A DNA stretch of 22,826 bases from Bacteroidetes bacterium UBA3022 (GTDB taxonomy: Bacteria > Bacteroidota > Bacteroidia > Chitinophagales > BACL12): assembly GCA_002346225.1 (NCBI GenBank), contig DDYY01000037.1:1-22826 (forward strand), given 5' to 3'. Shown here one piece after another: positions 13,532 to 19,997 of the stretch. The notes below the pieces were generated by a model that ran no database searches, was not told the origin of the DNA, and saw only the letters and a list, made by a program, of their open reading frames with translations. The position numbers and the translations under genes were made by a program. Position 1 is the stretch's first letter. Each line of letters opens with the position of its first letter.

Positions 13532-14646
13532 GGGTGTTGCTATTTCTTCTGGTAAAAGAGTTTCAGCAGATTTTTAGAAATCCCGCCATTATTCGCATCA
13601 TCTTTATTATGCCTGCGGTCCAATTGCTGGTGTTGCCACTGGCTGCTGACTATGAGGTAAAGAATGTGTACATCACCGTGGTAGACAATGACCACTCCTC
13701 CTATTCGCATGCACTGGTCAATAAGTTAGTAGCCTCTGATTATTTCGTCCTGACAGGGTATGCCGACAGCTATGCCCAAGCCATGCTCGATATTGAGCAG
13801 GATCGTTCTGATCTGATTATAGAAATACCCGGACAATTCGAACGCACACTGGTAAGAGAAGACAAAGCCACGGTGAGTATTGCCGCCAATGCCGTGAATG
13901 GTGCTAAAGGAGGAATTGGTGCCTCTTATGCAGCCAGTCTGATACAGGATTTCAACACCGACATACGCACAGACTGGCTGCAGCTGCCCCGTTATAATCC
14001 TTATCCGGTAATTGCCATAACCGGTAGCAACTGGTACAATCTGCACATGCGCTACGATTTGTTCATGGTTCCGGGCATACTGGTTATTCTGCTAACGATG
14101 GTAGGGAGTTTCCTTGCGTCCATCAATATCGTCTATGAAAAAGAGGTAGGTACCATTGAACAAATCAATGTATCTCCCATCCGGAAGTACCAATTTATTC
14201 TGGGCAAGCTGATTCCTTTCTGGATTATCGGTTTTGTTGTACTCACTATAGGTCTGGTCATATCCAGAGTGGCTTACGGTATTATTCCAGAGGGCAGCTT
14301 TGGGCTTATTTATCTATTTGCAGCGGTGTATCTACTCGCCTTTCTGGGCATTGGTCTGCTGTTGTCAACCTATGCCGATACCCAGCAACAGGCTATGTTC
14401 ATTTCGTTCTTCCTGATGATGATTTTCATACTGATGGGAGGCTTGTATACTTCCATTGACAGCATGCCGGAATGGGCGCAGGTTATTGCACACCTCAATC
14501 CGGTGACCTATTTCATCGAGGTTATGCGCATGGTGGTCATGAAGGGGAGTACGTTCGCCGACATCCGCAGTCAGTTTTTCATAATCAGCGGCATGGCAGT
14601 TTTCTTCAATGTGTGGGCTGTACTGAACTACCGCAAAAGAAATTAG
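13528..14646 (+). CDS. ABC-2 type permease (YbhR/YbhS-like), second
   Basis: A 372-aa paralogue of the preceding permease with the same layout. It has an N-terminal segment (about 22-40), a periplasmic domain (41-175) with family features NYD-like RYDLFMVPG before segment 2, and the coupling motif YEKEVGTIEQINVSPI (203-218). Further segments lie at about 226-248, 258-282, 288-305 and 348-366. The two permeases should form the heterodimeric membrane channel driven by the two ATPases. The 4-nt ATGA overlap with the preceding gene supports coupled translation in equal amounts. It is the last gene of the operon; the following hairpin at 14660-14689 lacks a T-run in this direction, so how this transcript ends is unclear. 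Confidence 0.92.
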   Translation: MRVLLFLLVKEFQQIFRNPAIIRIIFIMPAVQLLVLPLAADYEVKNVYITVVDNDHSSYSHALVNKLVASDYFVLTGYADSYAQAMLDIEQDRSDLIIEIPGQFERTLVREDKATVSIAANAVNGAKGGIGASYAASLIQDFNTDIRTDWLQLPRYNPYPVIAITGSNWYNLHMRYDLFMVPGILVILLTMVGSFLASINIVYEKEVGTIEQINVSPIRKYQFILGKLIPFWIIGFVVLTIGLVISRVAYGIIPEGSFGLIYLFAAVYLLAFLGIGLLLSTYADTQQQAMFISFFLMMIFILMGGLYTSIDSMPEWAQVIAHLNPVTYFIEVMRMVVMKGSTFADIRSQFFIISGMAVFFNVWAVLNYRKRN

Positions 14647-14659
14647 ATGTAGCAGGGAC

Positions 14660-14689
14660 AAAAAAATAGCCCCGCAATGCGGAGCTATT
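14660..14689 (-). terminator. Rho-independent terminator of rplU-rpmA
   Basis: The stem pairs AATAGC-c-CCGC (14665-14675) with GCGG-a-GCTATT (14679-14689) around an AAT loop, with one C/A mismatch. On the minus strand it is followed by seven T (A-run at 14660-14666). On the plus strand no T-run follows, so it serves rpmA rather than the permease gene. Confidence 0.82.
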
Positions 14690-14709
14690 ATCAATGCGAT
14701 GAGGTAAGA

Positions 14710-14982
14710 TTATGCTTCAGCGTGTGCTTCTTCCACCACCACGTGCACAATAGACTTATCGTCTTTACCACGGGTAAATTTCACCTTACCGTCGATAAGT
14801 GCATAGATGGTATGGTCTTTACCCAGACCAACACCTTTACCTGGAAAATATTTTGTTCCGCGTTGACGGATGATGATATTTCCAGCGTTTACTTCTTGTC
14901 CGCCCCATAACTTAACACCGAGTCGCTTGCTATGCGATTCACGACCGTTTCTGGAACTACCGACACCTTTTTTGTGAGCCAT
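14710..14982 (-). CDS. rpmA: 50S ribosomal protein L27
   Basis: Large-subunit protein whose N-terminal tail reaches the peptidyl transferase centre. The sequence is unmistakable: MAHKKGVGSSRNGRESHSKR, then LGVKLWGGQEVNAGNIIIRQ, RGTKYFPGKGVGLGKDHTIY and ALIDGKVKF. There is no N-terminal extension of the kind cleaved in Firmicutes. At 90 aa it is normal length with a slightly acidic tail (EEAHAEA). It starts 11 nt after rplU, the standard gene order, and is followed by the terminator at 14660-14689. Confidence 0.98.
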   Translation of the reverse strand: MAHKKGVGSSRNGRESHSKRLGVKLWGGQEVNAGNIIIRQRGTKYFPGKGVGLGKDHTIYALIDGKVKFTRGKDDKSIVHVVVEEAHAEA

Positions 14983-14993
14983 GAGTATGAAAT

Positions 14994-15302
14994 TTACTTA
15001 ATCTTATCAATTTTAAGCTTGGTGAAAGACTGACGGTGACCGTTCTGTACCTGGTAGCCTTTCCTGCGCTTTTTCTTAAAAATTATAACCTTATCTCCCT
15101 TTAGATGAGAAACAATAGTTGCAGAAACAACTGCATTAGGCACGGTAGGAACACCTACTTCAACCTTACCGTTGTTATCGCGAAGAAGTACCTCTTTGAA
15201 TTCCAAAGCGTCTCCCTCTTTTCCTTGCTGGCGGTGCACAAAGATTTCCTGGTTTTCTTCCACCTTAAATTGCTGTCCAGCGATGTTTACAATAGCGTAC
15301 AT
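14994..15302 (-). CDS. rplU: 50S ribosomal protein L21
   Basis: A 102-aa large-subunit protein binding 23S rRNA. Hallmarks are MYAIVNIAGQQFKVEENQEI at the N-terminus and KVIIFKKKRRKGYQVQNGHR, then QSFTKLKIDKI at the C-terminus. I chose the ATG at 15302; a TTG further upstream falls inside the -7 box and cannot be the start. The expected leader of about 20 nt contains GGGAAAC just before the start. It is co-transcribed with rpmA. Confidence 0.98.
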   Translation of the reverse strand: MYAIVNIAGQQFKVEENQEIFVHRQQGKEGDALEFKEVLLRDNNGKVEVGVPTVPNAVVSATIVSHLKGDKVIIFKKKRRKGYQVQNGHRQSFTKLKIDKIK

Positions 15303-15329
15303 ATAGTTTCCCTGTTTCAAAAGAAGTTG

Positions 15330-15360
15330 CAAAGGTAAGCAGCCTATTCTGAAATAGCAA
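15330..15360 (-). promoter_or_regulatory. Promoter of rplU-rpmA
   Basis: Read on the minus strand: TTG (15360-15358), a 20-nt spacer, TACCTTTG (15337-15330), then CA. This is a textbook Bacteroidota promoter and the clearest example in the window. Confidence 0.85.
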
Positions 15361-15442
15361 TAGCATCTTTCAGAATAAATTCGACCGCAGGGTGTAAAAT
15401 TAAGTTAACTCCCGGAAACTTTCCAACGACTTCAATAATATA

Positions 15443-15472
15443 TTGCGAATTCCCGAACAATGAATAACTTTG
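15443..15472 (+). promoter_or_regulatory. Promoter of tRNA-Leu
   Basis: TTG at 15443-15445, a 19-nt spacer and TAACTTTG at 15465-15472. The expected transcript start (about 15479) lies just before the mature tRNA 5' end at 15483. Together with the rplU promoter this accounts for most of the divergent gap 15303-15482; I see no gene in the rest. Confidence 0.8.
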
Positions 15473-15482
15473 CTGCCCACCC

Positions 15483-15570
15483 GCCGAGGTGGTGAAATGG
15501 TAGACACGCCGGATTCAAAATCCGGTCGGGCTTACACCCGGTGTGGGTTCGAGTCCCACCCTCGGTACCA
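15483..15570 (+). tRNA. tRNA-Leu (anticodon CAA)
   Basis: The acceptor arms GCCGAGG (15483-15489) and CCTCGGT (15560-15566) pair, with a G-T closing pair, and are followed by discriminator A and encoded CCA (15568-15570). The anticodon stem CCGGA/TCCGG encloses TTCAAAA, giving anticodon CAA (15516-15518), which reads UUG. The long variable arm (TCGGGCTTACACCCGG region) is the class II form expected for leucine, and the T arm contains GGTTCGAGTCC. Confidence 0.97.
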
Positions 15571-15578
15571 GAATACGC

Positions 15579-15608
15579 AAATGGCCTCACTGCAAAGTGG
15601 GGCCATTT
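15579..15608 (+). terminator. Strong hairpin after tRNA-Leu, probable terminator or processing structure
   Basis: A 13-bp stem with one T-G pair (15579-15591 with 15596-15608, outer arms AAATGGCC and GGCCATTT) closes a GCAA tetraloop. It lies 8 nt past the tRNA 3' end. Only a short T-run (TTTCATT) follows, so it is weaker than a classic intrinsic terminator. The remaining stretch to the hscB stop (15609-15722) holds nothing I can identify. Confidence 0.55.
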
Positions 15609-15722
15609 CATTGAACGTCAAGACACCCTCCCCCGGTAACCTTCCTTGTGCTGTAAAATTTCTGTTGCGAGCGGTTCTTTGGCAGATAACCGCGGTGGTG
15701 TCTCCCGCGAACAAACGATGCC

Positions 15723-16232
15723 TTAAGCCCGGCTGTTCAACTGCTGCTGCAAACGCCAGAGGTACCGTTTTTTCATGTAGAAGTCCTTGATGGGTTGCAG
15801 GACATCCATTTCCCTCTTTCCGCTGTCAAATGACTGCAAGTAAGGCGAAACTTCCCCGAGCAGTGCATCCTCCATTTTCCGGAGGTCTTCCTTCAAAACG
15901 GCTCTGGCATCATCTGTATCAGCACCAAGAATGGCATCATTGAAGTCCATCATTTCCATCAGAAAATCGGGCGGCAGCGTAGATTTTTCATCAACAGCGA
16001 GTACGCCTGACTCTTTCAGGATATATTGCAGGCGGGAATCGAAATCTTTCAGACAGGTATAAGCATTAGTGATGGCTGTGGCAGATACCAGCGATTGTTC
16101 CCTGGAATCTTCATCCTTTAGGGTATGGAAATCGGGATGCACCTCCCTGCTTAGCCGCAAGTACTGCTGCCTTAACAGCTTTTCGTCCAGAAAAATCTGA
16201 ACCGGAACTTGTAAGGTATCGAAATAATCCAT
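15723..16232 (-). CDS. hscB: Fe-S cluster assembly co-chaperone HscB (J-domain)
   Basis: A J-domain co-chaperone that brings IscU-type scaffolds to HscA and stimulates its ATPase in iron-sulfur cluster transfer. The 169-aa sequence opens with DYFDTLQVPVQIFLDEKLLR and has the HPD motif (residues 32-34, REVHPDFHTL). The C-terminal three-helix domain begins near LPPDFLMEMMDFND, which matches the HscB pattern rather than generic DnaJ proteins. The start is the ATG at 16232, overlapping the preceding stop by 1 nt (TGATG); a GTG one codon upstream is the alternative. No hscA or iscU gene is in view. Confidence 0.93.
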   Translation of the reverse strand: MDYFDTLQVPVQIFLDEKLLRQQYLRLSREVHPDFHTLKDEDSREQSLVSATAITNAYTCLKDFDSRLQYILKESGVLAVDEKSTLPPDFLMEMMDFNDAILGADTDDARAVLKEDLRKMEDALLGEVSPYLQSFDSGKREMDVLQPIKDFYMKKRYLWRLQQQLNSRA

Positions 16233-17050
16233 CACTCCTGTGCACTCATTTGTGCACTGATTTGCTTATCGAGAGACGTTTTAATGTTTTGGGTAATCTG
16301 GGGAAGGTAATTGCCAATGATATCTTCCAGCCGCTTATCATTGGAGCCCAAAACCACGCTAATGGCTTCCCCTTTGAGTTGTCTGCCAAAGGCATCGTAG
16401 ATGGAGTAATGCACCAGCACCTCCCTTTCAAAGTTGTTGGTGGCACGATCCAGACAGTGCTTGTAATTGGTTTTCAGCTCCATCTGATTGATGAAGATAA
16501 AGTAATCAACGCTGTAGGCATTCGCCAGTTGAGGCAGTAAATCAGAACGGTCGATAACCGCATTCAGAAACTCCTGCTCTTCCTCCTCTTCCACTTCTTT
16601 CCTGACAATGGTTCCTTTCTTAGGCTCTTCCGGCACTTGGTTGCCAAACAGATCTGCACGATGGGTCGCAACGGTATTCACGTTGCCGGAAGCATAATCT
16701 ACAGGCTTTTGATAAGTGTACCGCACCATGCTGTATATTTTCCGCAATTCAGCAGCGGAAGTGATGGAAGTATCCTGCAGAATACTATAGGAATCGTAAA
16801 CGGTGCTTATTTGAGCGGACAAATTCAGGTCCAGTCCGTACCGGAAAACAGTAGATATCTCGGACATGGTTTTGTTATTGGCGGTAGCCAGTTCATAGTC
16901 CGCATCACTGAGATAGTTGTAGTTCCTGAACGGTATAATCATCACCCTGTCGGGCTGTTGTTCCTCCAGTAAGGCTCCCTGATTGCCCGATTGCTGGGCG
17001 AAAACCGGAAAAAAGGAACAGAAAAGTAATCCAATAAAAAGCTGCTTCAT
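16232..17050 (-). CDS. Exported protein of unknown function, 272 aa
   Basis: I do not recognise a named family. A signal peptide is clear (residues 1-18, MKQLFIGLLFCSFFPVFA, then QQ), so it acts in the periplasm or at a membrane. The mature protein begins with VMIIPFRNYNYLSD. It has a highly acidic linker (VRKEVEEEEEQEF, about 150-162) and later regular strands such as YSVDYFIFINQMELKTNYK and LVHYSIYDAFGRQLKGEA. The alternation of predicted helices and strands recalls lipoprotein-type periplasmic assembly factors, but I cannot name one. The ATG at 17050 is chosen over an upstream in-frame start, because it begins at the signal peptide. It lies 13 nt after rseP and couples into hscB. Confidence 0.85.
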   Translation of the reverse strand: MKQLFIGLLFCSFFPVFAQQSGNQGALLEEQQPDRVMIIPFRNYNYLSDADYELATANNKTMSEISTVFRYGLDLNLSAQISTVYDSYSILQDTSITSAAELRKIYSMVRYTYQKPVDYASGNVNTVATHRADLFGNQVPEEPKKGTIVRKEVEEEEEQEFLNAVIDRSDLLPQLANAYSVDYFIFINQMELKTNYKHCLDRATNNFEREVLVHYSIYDAFGRQLKGEAISVVLGSNDKRLEDIIGNYLPQITQNIKTSLDKQISAQMSAQE

Positions 17051-17063
17051 GAGGGTTAAAGTT

Positions 17064-18380
17064 TCACTGAAATATCTTAAAGAGGTCGTTTCCAACCGCA
17101 AAGACCATTAAAGATAACAACAAAACCATTCCTACCACCTGCGCGCGTTCCATAAAGGTATCAGAAAGCTTTCTGCCGGTAATACCTTCAATCCCTATAA
17201 ATAGGATATGTCCGCCATCCAGCGCTGGTATCGGAAGTAAATTCATAAATGCCAGCACCATCGAAAGCAGGGCTGTCAACCGCCAGAATGTGCGCCAGTC
17301 CCAGGTTTTGGGGAAATACTGCGTAATACCAATAGGGCTTTGAATAGATTCTGTCGCTTTGATTTGACCGGTCAGCAATTTCCAGAAACCAACCGCCTGA
17401 TAATAGAATACCTCGAAAGCATCTCTGTAGCCGTATCGCGCTGCGCTGGCGAAGGTATAGTCTGTAGCCTGGTAATTCTCCGGCAGCTCAATAGCAGCGA
17501 CAAACCCGATAAGTCCCGCGGAATCAACTGCCACATCCAGTGGAACGTTTTCACCTTGTCGGTTCACCAGCATTTGCAGGGTTTCCCCTTTTTTGGCTGC
17601 TGCAATCTCTTTAAACTGTCCATAACAAAAGAGTGGCTCCCCGTCGATGGCTATCAACTGATCACCTTGCTGCAGACCAGCCAGGGCAGCATTGGATGTT
17701 GTTCCCACAAGACTATCGACCTTTACCAGGCTCTTCGATTCGATAAAGCCGGAGCCCGACCTAACCTGCTGGAAAAAATCGTTGGGAACATCAATCTGCA
17801 GTTGTTTTCCTGCGCGCTCTACTGTCACCTCAGCGCCGAACAATACCTTCATGGAGAGGTAGTCCTCATAGCGGTCATAATGTTTCCCGTTAATGGCAAT
17901 GAGCTTATCACCATTTTGGAAGCCCATTTCGCGGGCATCTTCCCAGGCATAAATACCATCCTTGTTGATTTCATCTACTGAATAATATGCCTTGTCGAAG
18001 GTTTGAAGATAAAAGGTATAGATAATGACTCCGAGAATGACATTCATAACAATGCCGGCAATCATTACAATGAACTTCTGCCATCCCGGTTTGGAGCGCA
18101 GTTCCCAGGGCTGGGGTTCCGATTTCAGCTGCTCTTTGTCGAGGCTTTCATCAATCATACCGACAATCTTGACATAACCACCCAATGGCAGCCAGCCAAT
18201 ACCATATTCCGTTTCCCCTCTTTTGAAGGAAAAGAGCTTTTTCCCCCATGCATCGAAGAAGATGAAAAACTTCTCAACGCGCACCCCAAACATTCTGGCG
18301 GCAAGGAAATGCCCCAGTTCATGAATGAACACCAGCAGGGTGAGCGATAATACTAATTGAGCAACCTGAATTATAACCAT
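17064..18380 (-). CDS. rseP: RseP-type site-2 intramembrane zinc metalloprotease
   Basis: A site-2 protease that cuts membrane-spanning substrates such as anti-sigma factors or signal peptide remnants. At 438 aa, typical length. The first membrane segment carries HELGH (20-24; zinc His20 and His24, catalytic Glu21). Two PDZ-like domains follow: AREMGFQNGDKLIAINGK (about 136-153) and AALAGLQQGDQLIAIDGE (about 232-249). The C-terminal membrane part has NLLPIPALDGGHILF, with the third zinc ligand Asp in LDGGH. The start is the ATG at 18380, with a near-consensus -7 box (GAACTTTG) only 4 nt upstream. The exported-protein gene follows 13 nt after its stop. No anti-sigma gene is adjacent, so the substrate is unknown. 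Confidence 0.95.
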   Translation of the reverse strand: MVIIQVAQLVLSLTLLVFIHELGHFLAARMFGVRVEKFFIFFDAWGKKLFSFKRGETEYGIGWLPLGGYVKIVGMIDESLDKEQLKSEPQPWELRSKPGWQKFIVMIAGIVMNVILGVIIYTFYLQTFDKAYYSVDEINKDGIYAWEDAREMGFQNGDKLIAINGKHYDRYEDYLSMKVLFGAEVTVERAGKQLQIDVPNDFFQQVRSGSGFIESKSLVKVDSLVGTTSNAALAGLQQGDQLIAIDGEPLFCYGQFKEIAAAKKGETLQMLVNRQGENVPLDVAVDSAGLIGFVAAIELPENYQATDYTFASAARYGYRDAFEVFYYQAVGFWKLLTGQIKATESIQSPIGITQYFPKTWDWRTFWRLTALLSMVLAFMNLLPIPALDGGHILFIGIEGITGRKLSDTFMERAQVVGMVLLLSLMVFAVGNDLFKIFQ

Positions 18381-18384
18381 AGTG

Positions 18385-18392
18385 CAAAGTTC
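18385..18392 (-). promoter_or_regulatory. Possible -7 box immediately upstream of rseP
   Basis: On the minus strand GAACTTTG then CACT and the ATG. It matches TAnnTTTG at seven of eight positions. No TTG is found at the expected distance upstream. If used, the transcript would begin at or next to the start codon. Confidence 0.3.
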
Positions 18393-18435
18393 GTGAATTA
18401 ACGGCTTAGTAACGTTTCTATTGGATTAAGATATG

Positions 18436-19938
18436 TTAACGGACAGCAAAGGCAATGAGTTCATCTGCAAACGAACGATCATTGGCAAGACGGGGCACTT
18501 TATTCTGGCCACCCAGTTTGCCCCGAAGTCGCATACAATCATTAAAGCCGTTTTTATGGATAGTAGTGATGACCAGCGGACGCAATACCTTACCGGCAAT
18601 TAAATCGCGGTAGTAGCTATTTTTTTCCTGCAACGACTGATCTATCTGCATGGCAAAGGCGTCCAAATTATCCGGCTGAGTCTCAAATTCCACAAGCCAT
18701 TCATGGTAGGGCAGACTATCATCGGCAGGATTTACCTGAGGAGCCACAGTAAACTCAGCTATGCGCACGTTGAATTGCTCCGCCGCCTGTTGCATGGCAT
18801 ATTCTACTTCTTCACCTATCACATGCTCTCCAAAAGCTGAAATAAAATGCTTGATTCTTCCGGTTACGACAATACGATATGGTTGCAGGGAAACGAATTT
18901 CACAGTATCACCGATGCTGTAACCCCACAGACCTGCATTACTGCTTATGACAAGTGCATAATTCTGGTGAAGTTCTACCTGATCCAGGGTTAGGCGTGGC
19001 GGATTTTCATCGTAATACGATGCTGCAGGTATAAACTCGAAGAACATCCCTGCGTTGAGATTCAATAACAATCCGGGAGCTTGTTGGCTATCCTGAAAGG
19101 CGATAAATCCTTCTGAAGCAGGATAGGTTTCGATGCTATCGATGCGCTTGCCTATCAGCGCCTCCATCTTACTTCTGTAGGGTTCATAGTTGACACCGCC
19201 GTACACAAATAAGGAGAAGCGCGGAAAAATATCCTTAATCTGATTGCGGCCGCTTAGAGCGATTAGCTTTTCAAAGTACATAACCACCCAGGGCGGTATT
19301 CCGCTGATTAAGGTCATTTCCTCCGGCAGGGTTTCCCGTGCAATGGCCTCCACCTTTTCATCCCAATCTTCTATTACATTCGTAGCATACGAGGGCAACC
19401 TGTTCCTTAAAAGATAAGTGGGCACATGATGGTACACCAGTCCGGAAAGCCTCCCTACCAGAATACCGTGAACTTTCTCCAGTACAGGGCTACCTTGCAG
19501 AAAAATCATTTTCCCGTTGATAAATGCCGTATTGCCCGTTGCATGAATATAAGCCAGGAGTGCATTGCGCGCCGCAGCAATATGCGAAGGCATGGAAACC
19601 TTAGTTATCGGAATATACTTGGCACCGGAGGTTGTGCCGGATGTCTTGGCGAGGTACTGTGGTTTACCTGGCCATAAAACATCTTTCTCCCCTGCTTTGG
19701 TTCTGTCGAAATATGTTTTCAGACCTTCATAATCCCGCACAGGAATATTATTTACAAAATCTGCATGTGAGCGGATAGCTTCCATCTTATGCTCCTTCCC
19801 GAATGCAGTCTTACTACCCTGATATATCAGTTCCTTTAATATTTCTTGCTGCAACTTCGCTCCCTGCTTGTGCTCTTTATACAACCTCCGCATCACGCGC
19901 GCTGCAAATGGTTTTGCCAAAATACTTTTCCAACTCAC
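18436..19938 (-). CDS. GH3 auxin-responsive promoter family protein (acyl-adenylate-forming superfamily)
   Basis: A 500-aa member of the GH3 group of the ANL (adenylating) superfamily. Plant relatives adenylate jasmonate or auxin and join them to amino acids; substrates of the bacterial members are, to my knowledge, not established. The ATP/phosphate-binding motif YLAKTSGTTSGAKYIPIT is clear (TSGTTSG at 99-105). So are YPASEGFIAFQDS, GLWGYSIGDTVKF and TGRIKHFISAFGEHV, the family's nucleotide-binding and hinge motifs. There is no membrane segment. The frame has no ATG near its beginning: a TTG at 19980 gives an unusual leader, while a GTG at 19938 gives MSWKSILAKPFAARV, like related proteins, so I chose the latter. 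Divergent from comEC, 55 nt ahead of rseP. Confidence 0.92.
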   Translation of the reverse strand: MSWKSILAKPFAARVMRRLYKEHKQGAKLQQEILKELIYQGSKTAFGKEHKMEAIRSHADFVNNIPVRDYEGLKTYFDRTKAGEKDVLWPGKPQYLAKTSGTTSGAKYIPITKVSMPSHIAAARNALLAYIHATGNTAFINGKMIFLQGSPVLEKVHGILVGRLSGLVYHHVPTYLLRNRLPSYATNVIEDWDEKVEAIARETLPEEMTLISGIPPWVVMYFEKLIALSGRNQIKDIFPRFSLFVYGGVNYEPYRSKMEALIGKRIDSIETYPASEGFIAFQDSQQAPGLLLNLNAGMFFEFIPAASYYDENPPRLTLDQVELHQNYALVISSNAGLWGYSIGDTVKFVSLQPYRIVVTGRIKHFISAFGEHVIGEEVEYAMQQAAEQFNVRIAEFTVAPQVNPADDSLPYHEWLVEFETQPDNLDAFAMQIDQSLQEKNSYYRDLIAGKVLRPLVITTIHKNGFNDCMRLRGKLGGQNKVPRLANDRSFADELIAFAVR

Positions 19939-19942
19939 AGTG

Positions 19943-19950
19943 CAAATATA
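19943..19950 (-). promoter_or_regulatory. Possible -7 box immediately upstream of the GH3-family gene
   Basis: On the minus strand TATATTTG then CACT and the chosen GTG start at 19938. The octamer is an exact TAnnTTTG, identical to that of the TetR operon. No well-placed -33 TTG is seen (the nearest is 27 nt away). If real, the mRNA would be leaderless or nearly so. Confidence 0.35.
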
Positions 19951-19962
19951 TCCTGAAATCCA

Positions 19963-19995
19963 TTGAGATTTTTTGAGCAATAACCATTAGATTTG
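19963..19995 (+). promoter_or_regulatory. Possible promoter of comEC
   Basis: TTG at 19963-19965, a 22-nt spacer and TAGATTTG at 19988-19995, an exact TAnnTTTG. It ends 2 nt before the ATG at 19998. The expected transcript start would fall near 20002, which would make the ATG at 20010 (MVRLTHLP) the usable start. Confidence 0.4.
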
Positions 19996-19997
19996 GA

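Noticed and set aside
7979..14646. The efflux operon as a recently acquired island
   Set aside because: No tRNA junction, direct repeat, integrase or visible base-composition change flanks it, and its promoter has the same form as those of rplU and tRNA-Leu.
17340..17981. A 213-codon open frame on the plus strand
   Set aside because: Antisense to rseP, which is certain from its HELGH, PDZ and LDGGH motifs.
19939..19980. TTG-initiated N-terminal extension of the GH3-family protein
   Set aside because: The 14 extra residues match neither a signal peptide nor the usual family start, and they include the -7-like box. The GTG at 19938 gives the expected N-terminus.
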